Source: Acidobacteriota bacterium (GTDB taxonomy: Bacteria > Acidobacteriota > Terriglobia > Terriglobales > Acidobacteriaceae). From it: a stretch of DNA of 13,422 nt. The notes under the pieces were generated by a model. It was not told the origin of the DNA and searched no databases. It was given only the letters and a program-made list of their open reading frames with translations. The stretch lies in the NCBI GenBank assembly GCA_021801945.1, contig JAKABE010000047.1, positions 1 through 13,422 on the forward strand, given 5' to 3'. A program made the translations under genes and the position numbers. Shown piece after piece: positions 7,211-13,422 of this stretch; positions within the stretch are counted from its first letter, which is position 1; each line of letters begins with the position of its first letter.

Positions 7211-7216
7211 TGTTGT

Positions 7217-7783
7217 TCATGCCTTCTCGACCAGCAGCACTTGTTCCGTGCCGTCAACTTCCTGGAACTTCACTTCAATGATCTCCCGGTTGCTGGTGGG
7301 AACGTGCTTGCCAATGTACTGTGCTTCGATCGGCAGTTCGCGGTGGCCGCGGTCAATCAGCACGGCCAGTTGCACACGTCGCGGGCGGCCGTGATCGAAG
7401 AGCGCATCCAGGGCTGCGCGCACGGTTCGGCCCGTATAAAGAACGTCGTCGCAGATTACCACGTCGCGTCCGACGACATCAAACCCGATGTCGCCCGGCG
7501 TAACTACGGGGCGCGAACCGGCAGTGGAAAGATCGTCGCGGTAGAACTGGATGTCGAGGACACCCGTGTCCACTTCACGCTTTTCAATGCCTGCGATCAA
7601 CTTGCCCAAGCGCTGCGCCAAGGGAACGCCGCGGCGCTTGATCCCGATGAGTGCCAGGTCTTCGCTGCCGTTACTCTTTTCCACGATCTCGTGCGCTAGG
7701 CGCACCAGGGTACGCTCGATTTCGGAGGCTGACATCAGCCGCCCTTTGACTCGCAAGCCGGGTTTGGTTTCCGTTTCGCTCAT
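7217..7783 (-). CDS. pyrR: PyrR pyrimidine operon regulator / uracil phosphoribosyltransferase
   Basis: In the PyrR family the protein binds nascent pyr mRNA in response to UMP/UTP and often retains uracil phosphoribosyltransferase activity. The 188 residues align end to end with the family: RTLVRLAHEIVEK (24-36), LIGIKRRGVPLA (45-56), YRDDL (81-85), the PRPP-binding loop VVICDDVLYTGRTVRAA (108-124), LAVLIDRGHRELPIEAQYIGK (139-159) and the C-terminal PTS segment at 162-164. About 8 residues at the N-terminus are extra. A later ATG at residue 17 would cut into the conserved start, so the first ATG is preferred although its ribosome site is weak (GAGAAG, 9 bases upstream). It heads the pyrRBC operon. 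I could not recognise the conserved PyrR-binding loop of Firmicutes in its leader or in the pyrR-pyrB gap, so the RNA target is unknown. Confidence 0.94.
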   Translation of the reverse strand: MSETETKPGLRVKGRLMSASEIERTLVRLAHEIVEKSNGSEDLALIGIKRRGVPLAQRLGKLIAGIEKREVDTGVLDIQFYRDDLSTAGSRPVVTPGDIGFDVVGRDVVICDDVLYTGRTVRAALDALFDHGRPRRVQLAVLIDRGHRELPIEAQYIGKHVPTSNREIIEVKFQEVDGTEQVLLVEKA

Positions 7784-8180
7784 GGGTATTTGCTTCTCGT
7801 GCCTCCAGCGTTACCTGACCAGTGGGACAGAGGTTGATGCCCGACGTGCGGTTCCGCCGGTTTCCGAGTGAAAATGACCGGCCTCTGCCGTCGCGATGCT
7901 GAAAAGGCTCTTGCCGGATGATACGAAGGACAGGGGGCCTGGGGCAAGCTGTGGAGAAGTGCGGCGTCAAGGCCCCAGGGAGGCGTCTCGTGGTGTGCAT
8001 GGTCGAGCGAGCACTCCCGCGGCTTCAACAGCGCGGGTGAAAGTGATCCCGTCAGGAGGGCGGTTCCTGCCTCTTCGATTCCGCTCCTTAAAGAATCCGT
8101 GCGGTCAAATGGGCTCTTGGCTACGAAAAGCCCGCCTTGCACGAAATTGCGCTGTAAACAAGGGACGCGAAAACGCTCTA
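7784..8180. other. Noncoding stretch upstream of pyrR
   Basis: A 397-base gap between two leftward genes, with no convincing gene; open frames crossing it are compositional or continuations of other genes' shadows. Visible structure: CCTGGGGC (7938-7945) with GCCCCAGG (7972-7979), an 8-bp stem with a 26-base loop, and GCCGGT (7856-7861) with ACCGGC (7877-7882), a 6-bp stem that would lie in the pyrR leader. A weak stem near 8111-8133 (GGGCTCTT with AAAAGCCC, one mismatch) lies about 50-70 bases after the stop of the upstream gene and lacks a strong U-tract. No clear PyrR-binding loop, antiterminator/terminator pair or known riboswitch was recognised. Confidence 0.6.
7918..7947 (-). promoter_or_regulatory. 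Candidate sigma-70 promoter of pyrRBC
   Basis: On the minus strand, TTGCCC (7942-7947) is separated by 18 bases from TATCAT (7918-7923). This matches TTGACA at 4 of 6 and TATAAT at 5 of 6 positions. Transcription would begin near 7911, leaving a leader of about 128 bases before pyrR. The -35 overlaps the left arm of the 8-bp stem at 7938-7979. This is a weak match in GC-rich DNA and is given only as the best candidate. Confidence 0.28.
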
Positions 8181-8858
8181 CTAAAGCTCTGGTCGCCGTG
8201 AGCGGGCATGGAAGCGCGCACCCAATGCGCCGCCGGCAATGGCAACCAGAAGAAGCGCAGCCATAAGAAAAAGAACGGCGCCCAAAACCCAGCCGGCGCG
8301 ACCTTCCGGCGACAGCAACCAGACCTTGGCTTGGAAAATGGTCTGCGCGTCGATTCCCATCGAGGTCCACTGCTGGCTCATCTGCTGGCTGACAAAACGA
8401 TTCCAGAAGTTGTCGAAGACCCGCCCCTCATGCAGCCAAAAGCGCATCGCATAGAGGGTGATGCCTGTTGTTGCAGCGGCCGTCCAGGCGCCTAAGAGTC
8501 CCGTCACCAAGCCAATCCGGGCACCCGCGCCGGTGGTGATCCATGCCGGGCGCTGAGTGCGCAGGTAAAGGGAAACCACCCAGGCGGCTGTCGCGCCCAT
8601 CAGCACCAACCCGAAGATGCCTACGGGAGAAAGAACCGAGCACAGAACTCCCGCAGGAACTGCGAGCATCAGTGCAAAGCGCAACACCGCTTTCCAGTCC
8701 ACGCTGTCGGCGCTCCGCACCTTCCTGTTTCGTCCCGAGGGCGTTTCCGCTTCGAGTGCGCCCTCGGTGTCGAGGACAAGTTGCGGCAGGCCACAGACCG
8801 GGCAGTAGCAGGCATTCGCGGGTACGGCCTGGTGACAGCGGCTGCAAGTGATCTCCAT
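8181..8858 (-). CDS. Zinc-ribbon membrane protein, function unknown
   Basis: A 225-residue protein that I cannot assign to a pathway. The N-terminus holds a zinc ribbon: Cys5-x2-Cys8 and Cys19-x2-Cys22, with Cys17 as a spare. A short polar linker with a basic patch (43-48) follows, then hydrophobic segments at about 57-77, 79-98, 112-138 and 188-212, so about four membrane spans with the ribbon probably cytoplasmic. The loop between the last two spans (about 140-187) is amphipathic and rich in Gln, Trp and Phe. I chose the ATG at 8858 rather than the TTG 9 bases upstream because the conserved start MEITCSRC fits zinc-ribbon proteins; the ribosome site (GAGG) is close and poor. Zinc-ribbon plus membrane-span proteins are common and mostly uncharacterised. 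It lies between pyrR and a second zinc-ribbon gene in the same orientation. Confidence 0.75.
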   Translation of the reverse strand: MEITCSRCHQAVPANACYCPVCGLPQLVLDTEGALEAETPSGRNRKVRSADSVDWKAVLRFALMLAVPAGVLCSVLSPVGIFGLVLMGATAAWVVSLYLRTQRPAWITTGAGARIGLVTGLLGAWTAAATTGITLYAMRFWLHEGRVFDNFWNRFVSQQMSQQWTSMGIDAQTIFQAKVWLLSPEGRAGWVLGAVLFLMAALLLVAIAGGALGARFHARSRRPEL

Positions 8859-8946
8859 ACACCTCAAGCCTATCCTATTTGGCGTTTTGGCGTTGCCATG
8901 GTCGGGGAGTGGGCCGGGCTAAGGTGCAAACAGGATTCACTGGGCG

Positions 8947-9168
8947 TCAGTGACTTGCCTCCGCATTCTTAGGGTGCGAGCAATTTTTGTGACGCAGCCG
9001 AGCATGCAGCTTCATGCCTCGAACCAGGGGCACAAAAACATAGTCCCTCAGACGGCATATGCGGCAACGCACTGGATACCGTAGCAGCAGCAGGTGGGCT
9101 AGATCCTCAAGACGCAGATGGGATGGACGAAGCTCTAAGGATCCGCACATTCGGCAACGAACAGCCAT
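8947..9168 (-). CDS. Small double-CxxC zinc-ribbon protein
   Basis: A 73-residue protein with Cys5-x2-Cys8 and Cys35-x2-Cys38, separated by an Arg/Leu-rich helix (RPSHLRLEDLAHLLLLR). The pattern RCRMCGS...YPVRCRIC is a treble-clef or zinc-ribbon knuckle pair, with an aromatic/basic strand (RDYVFVPL) after the second pair. The ATG at 9168 is strongly supported by GGAGGAG placed about 5 bases upstream; an upstream TTG in the same frame would start inside that site. The C-terminal 20 residues are basic and His-rich. The perfect ribosome site and conserved-looking metal ligands argue that the gene is real despite its size. A role in nucleic-acid or protein binding is likely for such folds, but nothing here shows which. 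It lies 88 bases upstream of the zinc-ribbon membrane protein and may share its transcript. Confidence 0.72.
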   Translation of the reverse strand: MAVRCRMCGSLELRPSHLRLEDLAHLLLLRYPVRCRICRLRDYVFVPLVRGMKLHARLRHKNCSHPKNAEASH

Positions 9169-9411
9169 GGGCTCCTCCGGATACAATCAGCGTACCAGAG
9201 AATCGCTTTGGCTCGATGAACTTATGTAACGAACAGTAAGCCGGATTTGGTTAAAAGAATACCTTCTTTTTTCGATGGAGAGAAACTTGATTGGGGGCGT
9301 GCATCCAGCGCGGTGGGTGGTGACTTCGCGAATGAGAGTGCTGCCAGTTCCAGGACGCCAATGTCGGGGCGCGGCCGGCCTCGACAGCCATGGCCGGAAA
9401 GATCGTCCAGG
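9169..9411. other. Gap between cmk and the small zinc-ribbon gene
   Basis: 243 bases without a supported gene. CCGGCC (9375-9380) and GGCCGG (9392-9397) form a 6-bp GC stem 15 bases past the cmk stop. A palindromic AAAAGAA-TACC-TTCTTTT (9253-9270) follows further downstream on the cmk transcript. Either could help 3'-end formation, but neither is a standard stem plus U-tract. No convincing promoter for the small zinc-ribbon gene was found. Confidence 0.4.
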
Positions 9412-10116
9412 TCAGGTCTGGTGCTCAGCGTTGCTCAGTTTTGCCAGCACGATAGCCTGCGCTGCCTCGACAGCTTCTTCCAAGGTCATGTGCGTGGAGT
9501 CAAGCAAAACGGCGTTCGCAGCTGGCTTCAGAGGTGAATCGGGGCGGTTGCGATCGCGCTCGTCGCGGGCGTGCAGGTCGCGGATGACTTCTTCGGGTTG
9601 CCGAGCAGGCGCGGGACCAAGTTGCTCAAAACGCCGCTGACCGCGCACCTCTGGAGCTGCATCGAGGAAGATCTTCACTTCGGCGTTTGGGAAGACCACG
9701 GTACCGATGTCGCGGCCCTCCATTACCACCCCGCCGGCCGCACCCAGGCGTTGTTGCAGGCCCACCATCCAGGCCCGAACGGGAGGGAAAGCACTCACCC
9801 GGGAGGCGGCATCGGTGACCTCCGGAGCGCGGATCAGCGCCGTCACATCCTCGCCGTCGAGCAGAACGCGGTTTTCCTCTTCTCCAGCTTCGAGGCGAAT
9901 GGAAGTCTCGATGGCAAGACATTCCAGCGCCGCACTGTCTTCCAGGGAGACTTTCGACTGTAGCGCTTTGAGGGCAAAGGCTCGGTACATGGCGCCGGTT
10001 TCCAGATTCAGCAGACCGAAGCGACGGGCTAACCGCCGTGCAATCGTGCTCTTGCCTGCGCCTGCCGGCCCGTCGATGGCGATGATTGCCTTGCGCACGG
10101 ATTTAGAACCTGCCAT
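9412..10116 (-). CDS. cmk: Cytidylate (CMP/dCMP) kinase
   Basis: Phosphorylates CMP and dCMP with ATP, feeding CTP and dCTP pools. The 234 residues are close to the usual bacterial length. Motifs in order: P-loop IDGPAGAGKST (14-24), TGAMYRA (40-46), the CMP-binding insert RAPEVTDAASRVSAFPPVR (96-114), VVMEGRDIGTVVFP (130-143) and the lid/arginine cluster RDERDRNRPDSPL (184-196), with LDSTHMTLEEAV near the C-terminus. The ATG lies 6 bases after the stop of the upstream gene with only a weak ribosome site (GGATGAAG), so translation is probably coupled to that gene. In metabolic terms it is linked to the pyrRBC products, but it lies in a separate unit with two zinc-ribbon genes between. Nothing abnormal in the sequence. 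Confidence 0.95.
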   Translation of the reverse strand: MAGSKSVRKAIIAIDGPAGAGKSTIARRLARRFGLLNLETGAMYRAFALKALQSKVSLEDSAALECLAIETSIRLEAGEEENRVLLDGEDVTALIRAPEVTDAASRVSAFPPVRAWMVGLQQRLGAAGGVVMEGRDIGTVVFPNAEVKIFLDAAPEVRGQRRFEQLGPAPARQPEEVIRDLHARDERDRNRPDSPLKPAANAVLLDSTHMTLEEAVEAAQAIVLAKLSNAEHQT

Positions 10117-10122
10117 CGGGCT

Positions 10123-11622
10123 TCATCCGCGCTTTTTTGTCCTCTGCCGGGATGGAGCGGTAAAACCGTACTGCTTGCTGCTTCCAGCCTTAGCCCCCGC
10201 CGCCAAAGCCGGCCTGCGGCCACCGCGCGCCGTGCCGTTGGATGCGCCGAGAACCTTCCCATTCCTGTTATGGCCGTTGCGCGGGCTGACTGCCGAGGCG
10301 GAAGAGGCGGATTTCCTCACCCCCAAGCTGCCCGTGCTTCGGCGGTTGGCGCGGATACTGCTGCGGCCGTTCGATCGTGATCCATTTTCAGACCGAGTGC
10401 CCGCATGGGTTCCATTCCTGTTCCCGTTGGCTGAGCGGGTCCCGGTCGAGCTGGCGCTGAACGCGCGAGATTCGGTCCCGCTACGCCGGGCCGCGCGGCC
10501 GTTCCCGGGTGAAGATGCGGGCTTGCGGTCGCGGGTGCGGCTGGAGCGGCTGAAGTGTGGCCGCGCGTTGGCGGATTTGCCGCCCAGTACGGGCTTGTGT
10601 GCCACAGGCGTTCGCGGCGTGTGTGGCTCGCCAGTCCTTTTCAATTCCGCGGGAGCCGGCGCTCCAGTGGGAACCGCCGGTGAATGTTCGACCTCGTCCA
10701 GTTCCTCTTCATGATCGTACGAGCGGAGAAAATAGCTGGAAGCGGGCACCGCCGTGCTCGCGAAGATCGTGGACGGTGTGGCAAACTCCGGCAGCGTTCC
10801 GGCCACGTAAAAGTGGGTTGCATGGCCCAACGGAAGAGTATGCACCTGGCGGGTAGCAACCAGGCCGCGAAGCACCTCGCGGATCTTGCTCCGTGCCGTC
10901 AGCGGGGCCAGGAATAGCTCCACTTCTTCCATGCTGGCAGCGATGACGGCTTGCAGGTAAATCGACGCAAGCACAGAGATCGCTGTCACTTGCGAGGTAG
11001 ACGCGCCCTCGGCGATCGCCTTTTGGAAGCGGTGCCGTAGCAGTTGCCAACGCGCCGCTTCTCCAGGTGCCGAAACCACCGGAATGATGCGAAGCTGCTG
11101 CCAGAGTTCAGTGATGGCGCGTAGGACTGCCGCTTCCGTCACCTCTCTGCCAAGGGTGTGCTTGAGCTGGGGAATGGTGGCGTCGCCTGCCTCCAGCAGC
11201 TTGTACGCCTGGACCGCGAGTGGCGAAACCTGCCGCGACCCGGTCAGTTGCGGGCTGCGCCGCCAGTCGCGGTCCCCCCTCAGCGCGTAGACATAGGGCA
11301 GAACCCAGCTGGCCACCACGAAATCCGGTCTTTCCCCGGGTTGGCCGAGGAGGTTCAGGCGCACCGCCACATCCTCTTTTTCCAGGCGGATGAGGATCTC
11401 TTCGGCCAGCGCATTCTGTTTGGGGTCCGGAGCCGGGTTGCGCTGGCCCGCGACTGCTTCCACAAATGACGGCGCCACAAAGGACGTATGTTGGCGGTGA
11501 GGCGGAAAGAGACACAATCCTGTCTCCTCCATCCAGGTGCGGGCGTCCTCCATTGTGGGAGTCCCAGGTCCGTTCAGGCGCATCCTTTCGGCGCGCGATG
11601 CTTCCAGTTGTTCTGATGTCAA
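10123..11622 (-). CDS. Winged-helix-like protein with long basic disordered tail
   Basis: 499 residues in two parts. Residues about 20-300 are folded and resemble the AlkZ/YcaQ-related winged-helix proteins. The N-terminal piece EDARTWMEETGLCLFPP is followed by a helical region and by SPLAVQAYKLLEAGDATIPQLKHTLG...AVLRAITELWQQLRIIPV (about 133-182), which looks like a winged-helix unit; a second helical bundle lies at 195-280. I see no catalytic Gln motif of AlkZ glycosylases, so glycosylase activity is not supported. Residues about 315-499 are low complexity: first Pro/Ala-rich, then Ser/Arg/Gly/Asn-rich and strongly basic with repeated NG, RS and RG pairs, ending TKKRG. The start is a TTG with GAGG 6 bases upstream; the first ATG (11583) has no ribosome site. 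It is directly upstream of cmk (6 bases), so the two are co-transcribed. A DNA- or RNA-binding role is inferred from the fold and charge. Confidence 0.8.
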   Translation of the reverse strand: MTSEQLEASRAERMRLNGPGTPTMEDARTWMEETGLCLFPPHRQHTSFVAPSFVEAVAGQRNPAPDPKQNALAEEILIRLEKEDVAVRLNLLGQPGERPDFVVASWVLPYVYALRGDRDWRRSPQLTGSRQVSPLAVQAYKLLEAGDATIPQLKHTLGREVTEAAVLRAITELWQQLRIIPVVSAPGEAARWQLLRHRFQKAIAEGASTSQVTAISVLASIYLQAVIAASMEEVELFLAPLTARSKIREVLRGLVATRQVHTLPLGHATHFYVAGTLPEFATPSTIFASTAVPASSYFLRSYDHEEELDEVEHSPAVPTGAPAPAELKRTGEPHTPRTPVAHKPVLGGKSANARPHFSRSSRTRDRKPASSPGNGRAARRSGTESRAFSASSTGTRSANGNRNGTHAGTRSENGSRSNGRSSIRANRRSTGSLGVRKSASSASAVSPRNGHNRNGKVLGASNGTARGGRRPALAAGAKAGSSKQYGFTAPSRQRTKKRG

Positions 11623-11862
11623 AGAAAACCTCGCTTCCAGGCTGGCTTTACGGCAAAACCAGGAGTTCCTTCTCAGTGTAGTCCTGATTTAGTTTGCCGC
11701 CTACCCACCCATGGGCCATGCCCATACGTGAAGAGAACCGATTGCAGTGGTCGCGTCGACTGAAGCGTAGTGACTCAGGATACTTTGTCCCGGATCTTTC
11801 TTTTTTTTCTTAAATATTGCTAACTCCATTCCAAAGAAGAAGTTAACCTCCCACCAAACGTT
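11623..11862. other. AT-rich gap between mutL and the winged-helix gene
   Basis: 240 bases without a gene. It holds an inverted repeat ATGGGC-CAT-GCCCAT (11711-11725), about 90 bases upstream of the TTG start of the leftward gene, which could be an operator or small hairpin. Further right is an AT-rich island (about 11795-11845) with an eight-T run on the plus strand, an A-tract on the transcribed strand. No clear -35/-10 pair and no standard mutL terminator were seen. Confidence 0.45.
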
Positions 11863-13422
11863 TCATGCCCGTTGGAATGCCCGCAGGATTTCCTTCCAAG
11901 AATACAACAATGCTATTGGCCGTCCGTGCGGGCAACTGGTTGGGTGTTTCGTCCTCGCAAGTTCCAACAATAGCCACTCTATACGGGCCGGGTCAAGTGC
12001 CGTATTCACCTTGATGGCGGAGTGGCAGGCTATCGAGGCGGCAATGCGCGTGCGCAAGGCCGTAAGATCTTCATTCCGCGTGGCTTCCTCATGAAGACCG
12101 GCCGATTGATCGATGATCTCGCCGAGCATTCGCTCCAAGGCTGCTCCTTCCAGACCGACCGGTGCCGCCTTGACCGCAATCGTTTGCGGGCCGAAAGGCT
12201 CCGCCTCGAAGCCGTTTTGTTCCAGTTCCTCTGCGATGCGCGCGAAGACGACCATCTGTTCGGGTTTCAACTCTACGAGAAAGGGCATCAGCAGCCTCTG
12301 CCGCTGGGCCCGCTCCACCTGACGATCACGGACAATCTTCTCAAAAAGCACACGTTCGTGGGCCACGTGCTGGTCGATGATCCAGAGCCCCTCGTCGTTG
12401 GTAGCCAGGATGAAGGATTCGCGCAACTGGCCCAGGGGCTTAAGCGAGGACAGATGACTGAGATTGGCCGCACTCTGCTCGGCTTCCACCAAGGCAGTGG
12501 CGGCGGCTGGGTCCAAGTCCAAGTCCTGCGCAAAAGGAGAATTGAATCCTGCGAGGGGGCTATTGTCGCAGCCTTCCGGTCCAGGCGTGGCGGGTGGCCG
12601 AAAAATCGCGGCGGCGGCCTCGCCCCAGGTCCTCCGGTCGAAACCGCCTGGATCCAAGCTCTGGCCGTCTTGAACCGCCGCGCCGAAGGGCAGTCTGCCA
12701 GGCGCGGGAGCAGATGAACGCGGCGTGAGGTGGAAGGGTGCTGCGCCAGAACGGGGATCTGCGAAGGCGCCGGGATCGGAGTCCGGCAAGGCTGCGGGTG
12801 GAGCAACGTCCGGAGCACCAGGAAGCGACGAGGTGCCGGGCGGCATCAGCGACGGACTGGCCGAGGGCTGAGAGTCGAGCGCGGCCAGGAAACCCGCGGC
12901 AGGACGGGCCTTGATGAGGGCGGTTCGCAGGCTATCCCGCACAAAATCATGTATTAAGCTTTGCTGCCGGAAGCGCACCTCGGTCTTGGCGGGATGGACG
13001 TTCACGTCCACCTCCTCGGGCGGCATTTCCAGAAAGAGGAGCACCACCGGGTAGCTGGTGGGCGGAATCACGTTGCGATAGGCCTCGGAGATCGCGTGCA
13101 TGAGCAAGCGGTCGCGAATCAGGCGCTTATTCACAAAGATATAGATGGAGTTGCGGTTGAGTTTCTGAAGCTCGGGCTTGGAGTAGAAACCCGTCATGCG
13201 GAGCACGCCGGGATCGCGGGGCGGCTCGTCCGGATCCTTCTTCCACGGGGGCGCCTCAGGCAGACCGGCGTGAGCCAGCGGAGCTTCAGCGGCAAGGGGC
13301 AGGAGCTGGCTGAGCGTCTCCTTGCCGAAGATCTGGTAGATCCGTTCGGCCGTGCGCGCGACGGGCGGAGCGGAGACGATGGTGCGGGCCGAGGAGACGA
13401 GCTCGAAGTTCAGTTCGGGATG
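11863..13422 (-). CDS. mutL: DNA mismatch repair protein MutL, partial (5' end beyond window)
   Basis: Mismatch-repair mediator linking MutS to strand incision. The frame stays open to the right edge (HPELNFELVSSAR...), so 519 C-terminal residues are visible and the N-terminal ATPase motifs lie outside the window; an internal GTG at 13206 is not the start. Visible parts: the second half of the N-terminal domain with FVNKRLIRDRLL (97-108, counting from the edge), EVDVNVHPAKTEVRF (137-151) and a Pro/Lys/Asp-rich insertion near 54-70; a Pro/Ala/Ser linker of about 150 residues; then the C-terminal dimerisation/endonuclease domain with IDQHVAHERVLFE (349-361), ACHSAIK (465-471) and CPHGRPI (497-503). 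These match the metal-binding DQHAx2Ex4E and CPHGRP motifs of nicking MutL proteins, with Val replacing the usual Ala of DQHA. The presence of the nuclease motifs suggests that a MutH-type strand nick is not used. Confidence 0.95.
   Translation of the reverse strand, partial: HPELNFELVSSARTIVSAPPVARTAERIYQIFGKETLSQLLPLAAEAPLAHAGLPEAPPWKKDPDEPPRDPGVLRMTGFYSKPELQKLNRNSIYIFVNKRLIRDRLLMHAISEAYRNVIPPTSYPVVLLFLEMPPEEVDVNVHPAKTEVRFRQQSLIHDFVRDSLRTALIKARPAAGFLAALDSQPSASPSLMPPGTSSLPGAPDVAPPAALPDSDPGAFADPRSGAAPFHLTPRSSAPAPGRLPFGAAVQDGQSLDPGGFDRRTWGEAAAAIFRPPATPGPEGCDNSPLAGFNSPFAQDLDLDPAAATALVEAEQSAANLSHLSSLKPLGQLRESFILATNDEGLWIIDQHVAHERVLFEKIVRDRQVERAQRQRLLMPFLVELKPEQMVVFARIAEELEQNGFEAEPFGPQTIAVKAAPVGLEGAALERMLGEIIDQSAGLHEEATRNEDLTALRTRIAASIACHSAIKVNTALDPARIEWLLLELARTKHPTSCPHGRPIALLYSWKEILRAFQRA

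Noticed and set aside
7784..7911. Firmicutes-type PyrR-binding loop or attenuator in the pyrR leader
   Set aside because: I could not find the conserved loop sequence or a stem followed by a U-tract; the AGAGG within the leader is too short to count.
7896..8201. Plus-strand open frame of 101 codons upstream of pyrR
   Set aside because: No ribosome site before the ATG, no recognisable motif, and it runs into the 3' end of the zinc-ribbon membrane gene.
7780..8370. Minus-strand open frame of 196 codons between the zinc-ribbon gene and pyrR
   Set aside because: Its first part is the zinc-ribbon gene in another frame and the rest is noncoding in character.
9707..10714. Plus-strand open frame of 335 codons across cmk and the tail of the upstream gene
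   Set aside because: Antisense to cmk with all its motifs and to the tail; low-complexity Pro/Arg/Ala composition and no ribosome site.
12022..12717. Plus-strand open frame of 231 codons inside mutL
   Set aside because: Shadow of the MutL linker and C-terminal domain; no motif and no supporting signals.
13204..13206. GTG at 13206 as the mutL start
   Set aside because: The frame stays open for 72 more codons to the window edge and those codons encode recognisable MutL sequence.

Overview
The window is GC-rich bacterial chromosome with ordinary housekeeping and flagellar genes. I see no transposase, integrase, CRISPR array, tRNA or rRNA. The combination of a flagellin/FliD/FliS cluster with sigma-28 type promoters, a pyrR-pyrB-pyrC operon, a MutL that carries its own endonuclease motifs, and a small CxxC...CxxC zinc-ribbon protein suggests an Acidobacteriota-like (Terriglobia) organism. 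That placement is an inference from gene content and protein style, not a database result.

Layout. Bases 1-4587 read rightward and make the flagellar filament block: a sigma-28 type promoter at the left edge, fliC (flagellin), an intrinsic terminator, a second sigma-28 type promoter with a perfect -10 element, then fliD (filament cap) and fliS (flagellin chaperone) as one unit. Everything after that reads leftward. pyrR-pyrB-pyrC (7783 down to 4725) converges on fliS and encodes the PyrR regulator, aspartate carbamoyltransferase and dihydroorotase; pyrB and pyrC overlap by 4 bases. Upstream of pyrR is a noncoding stretch of about 400 bases, then a zinc-ribbon membrane protein, a 73-residue zinc-ribbon protein, cmk (cytidylate kinase), a winged-helix-like protein with a long basic disordered tail, and the C-terminal 519 residues of mutL, cut by the right edge.

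How the genes work together. FliC is the filament subunit, FliS its export chaperone and FliD the cap under which it polymerises; the two sigma-28 sites suggest all three are late flagellar genes switched on after hook completion. PyrB and PyrC do steps 2 and 3 of UMP synthesis under PyrR, and Cmk acts further down pyrimidine metabolism, although it lies in a different transcription unit. MutL belongs to mismatch repair.

The most unusual items are: (i) a dyad built of 7-base AGCTTTC-type repeats that fills the pyrR-pyrB gap and comes within 7 bases of a pyrB start lacking a visible Shine-Dalgarno; (ii) a third flagellin-IN-like module lodged inside the C-terminal domain of FliD, with DNA almost identical to part of the first module; (iii) the roughly 180-residue Ser/Arg/Gly/Asn-rich tail of the gene upstream of cmk. 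I found no clearly new multigene system.
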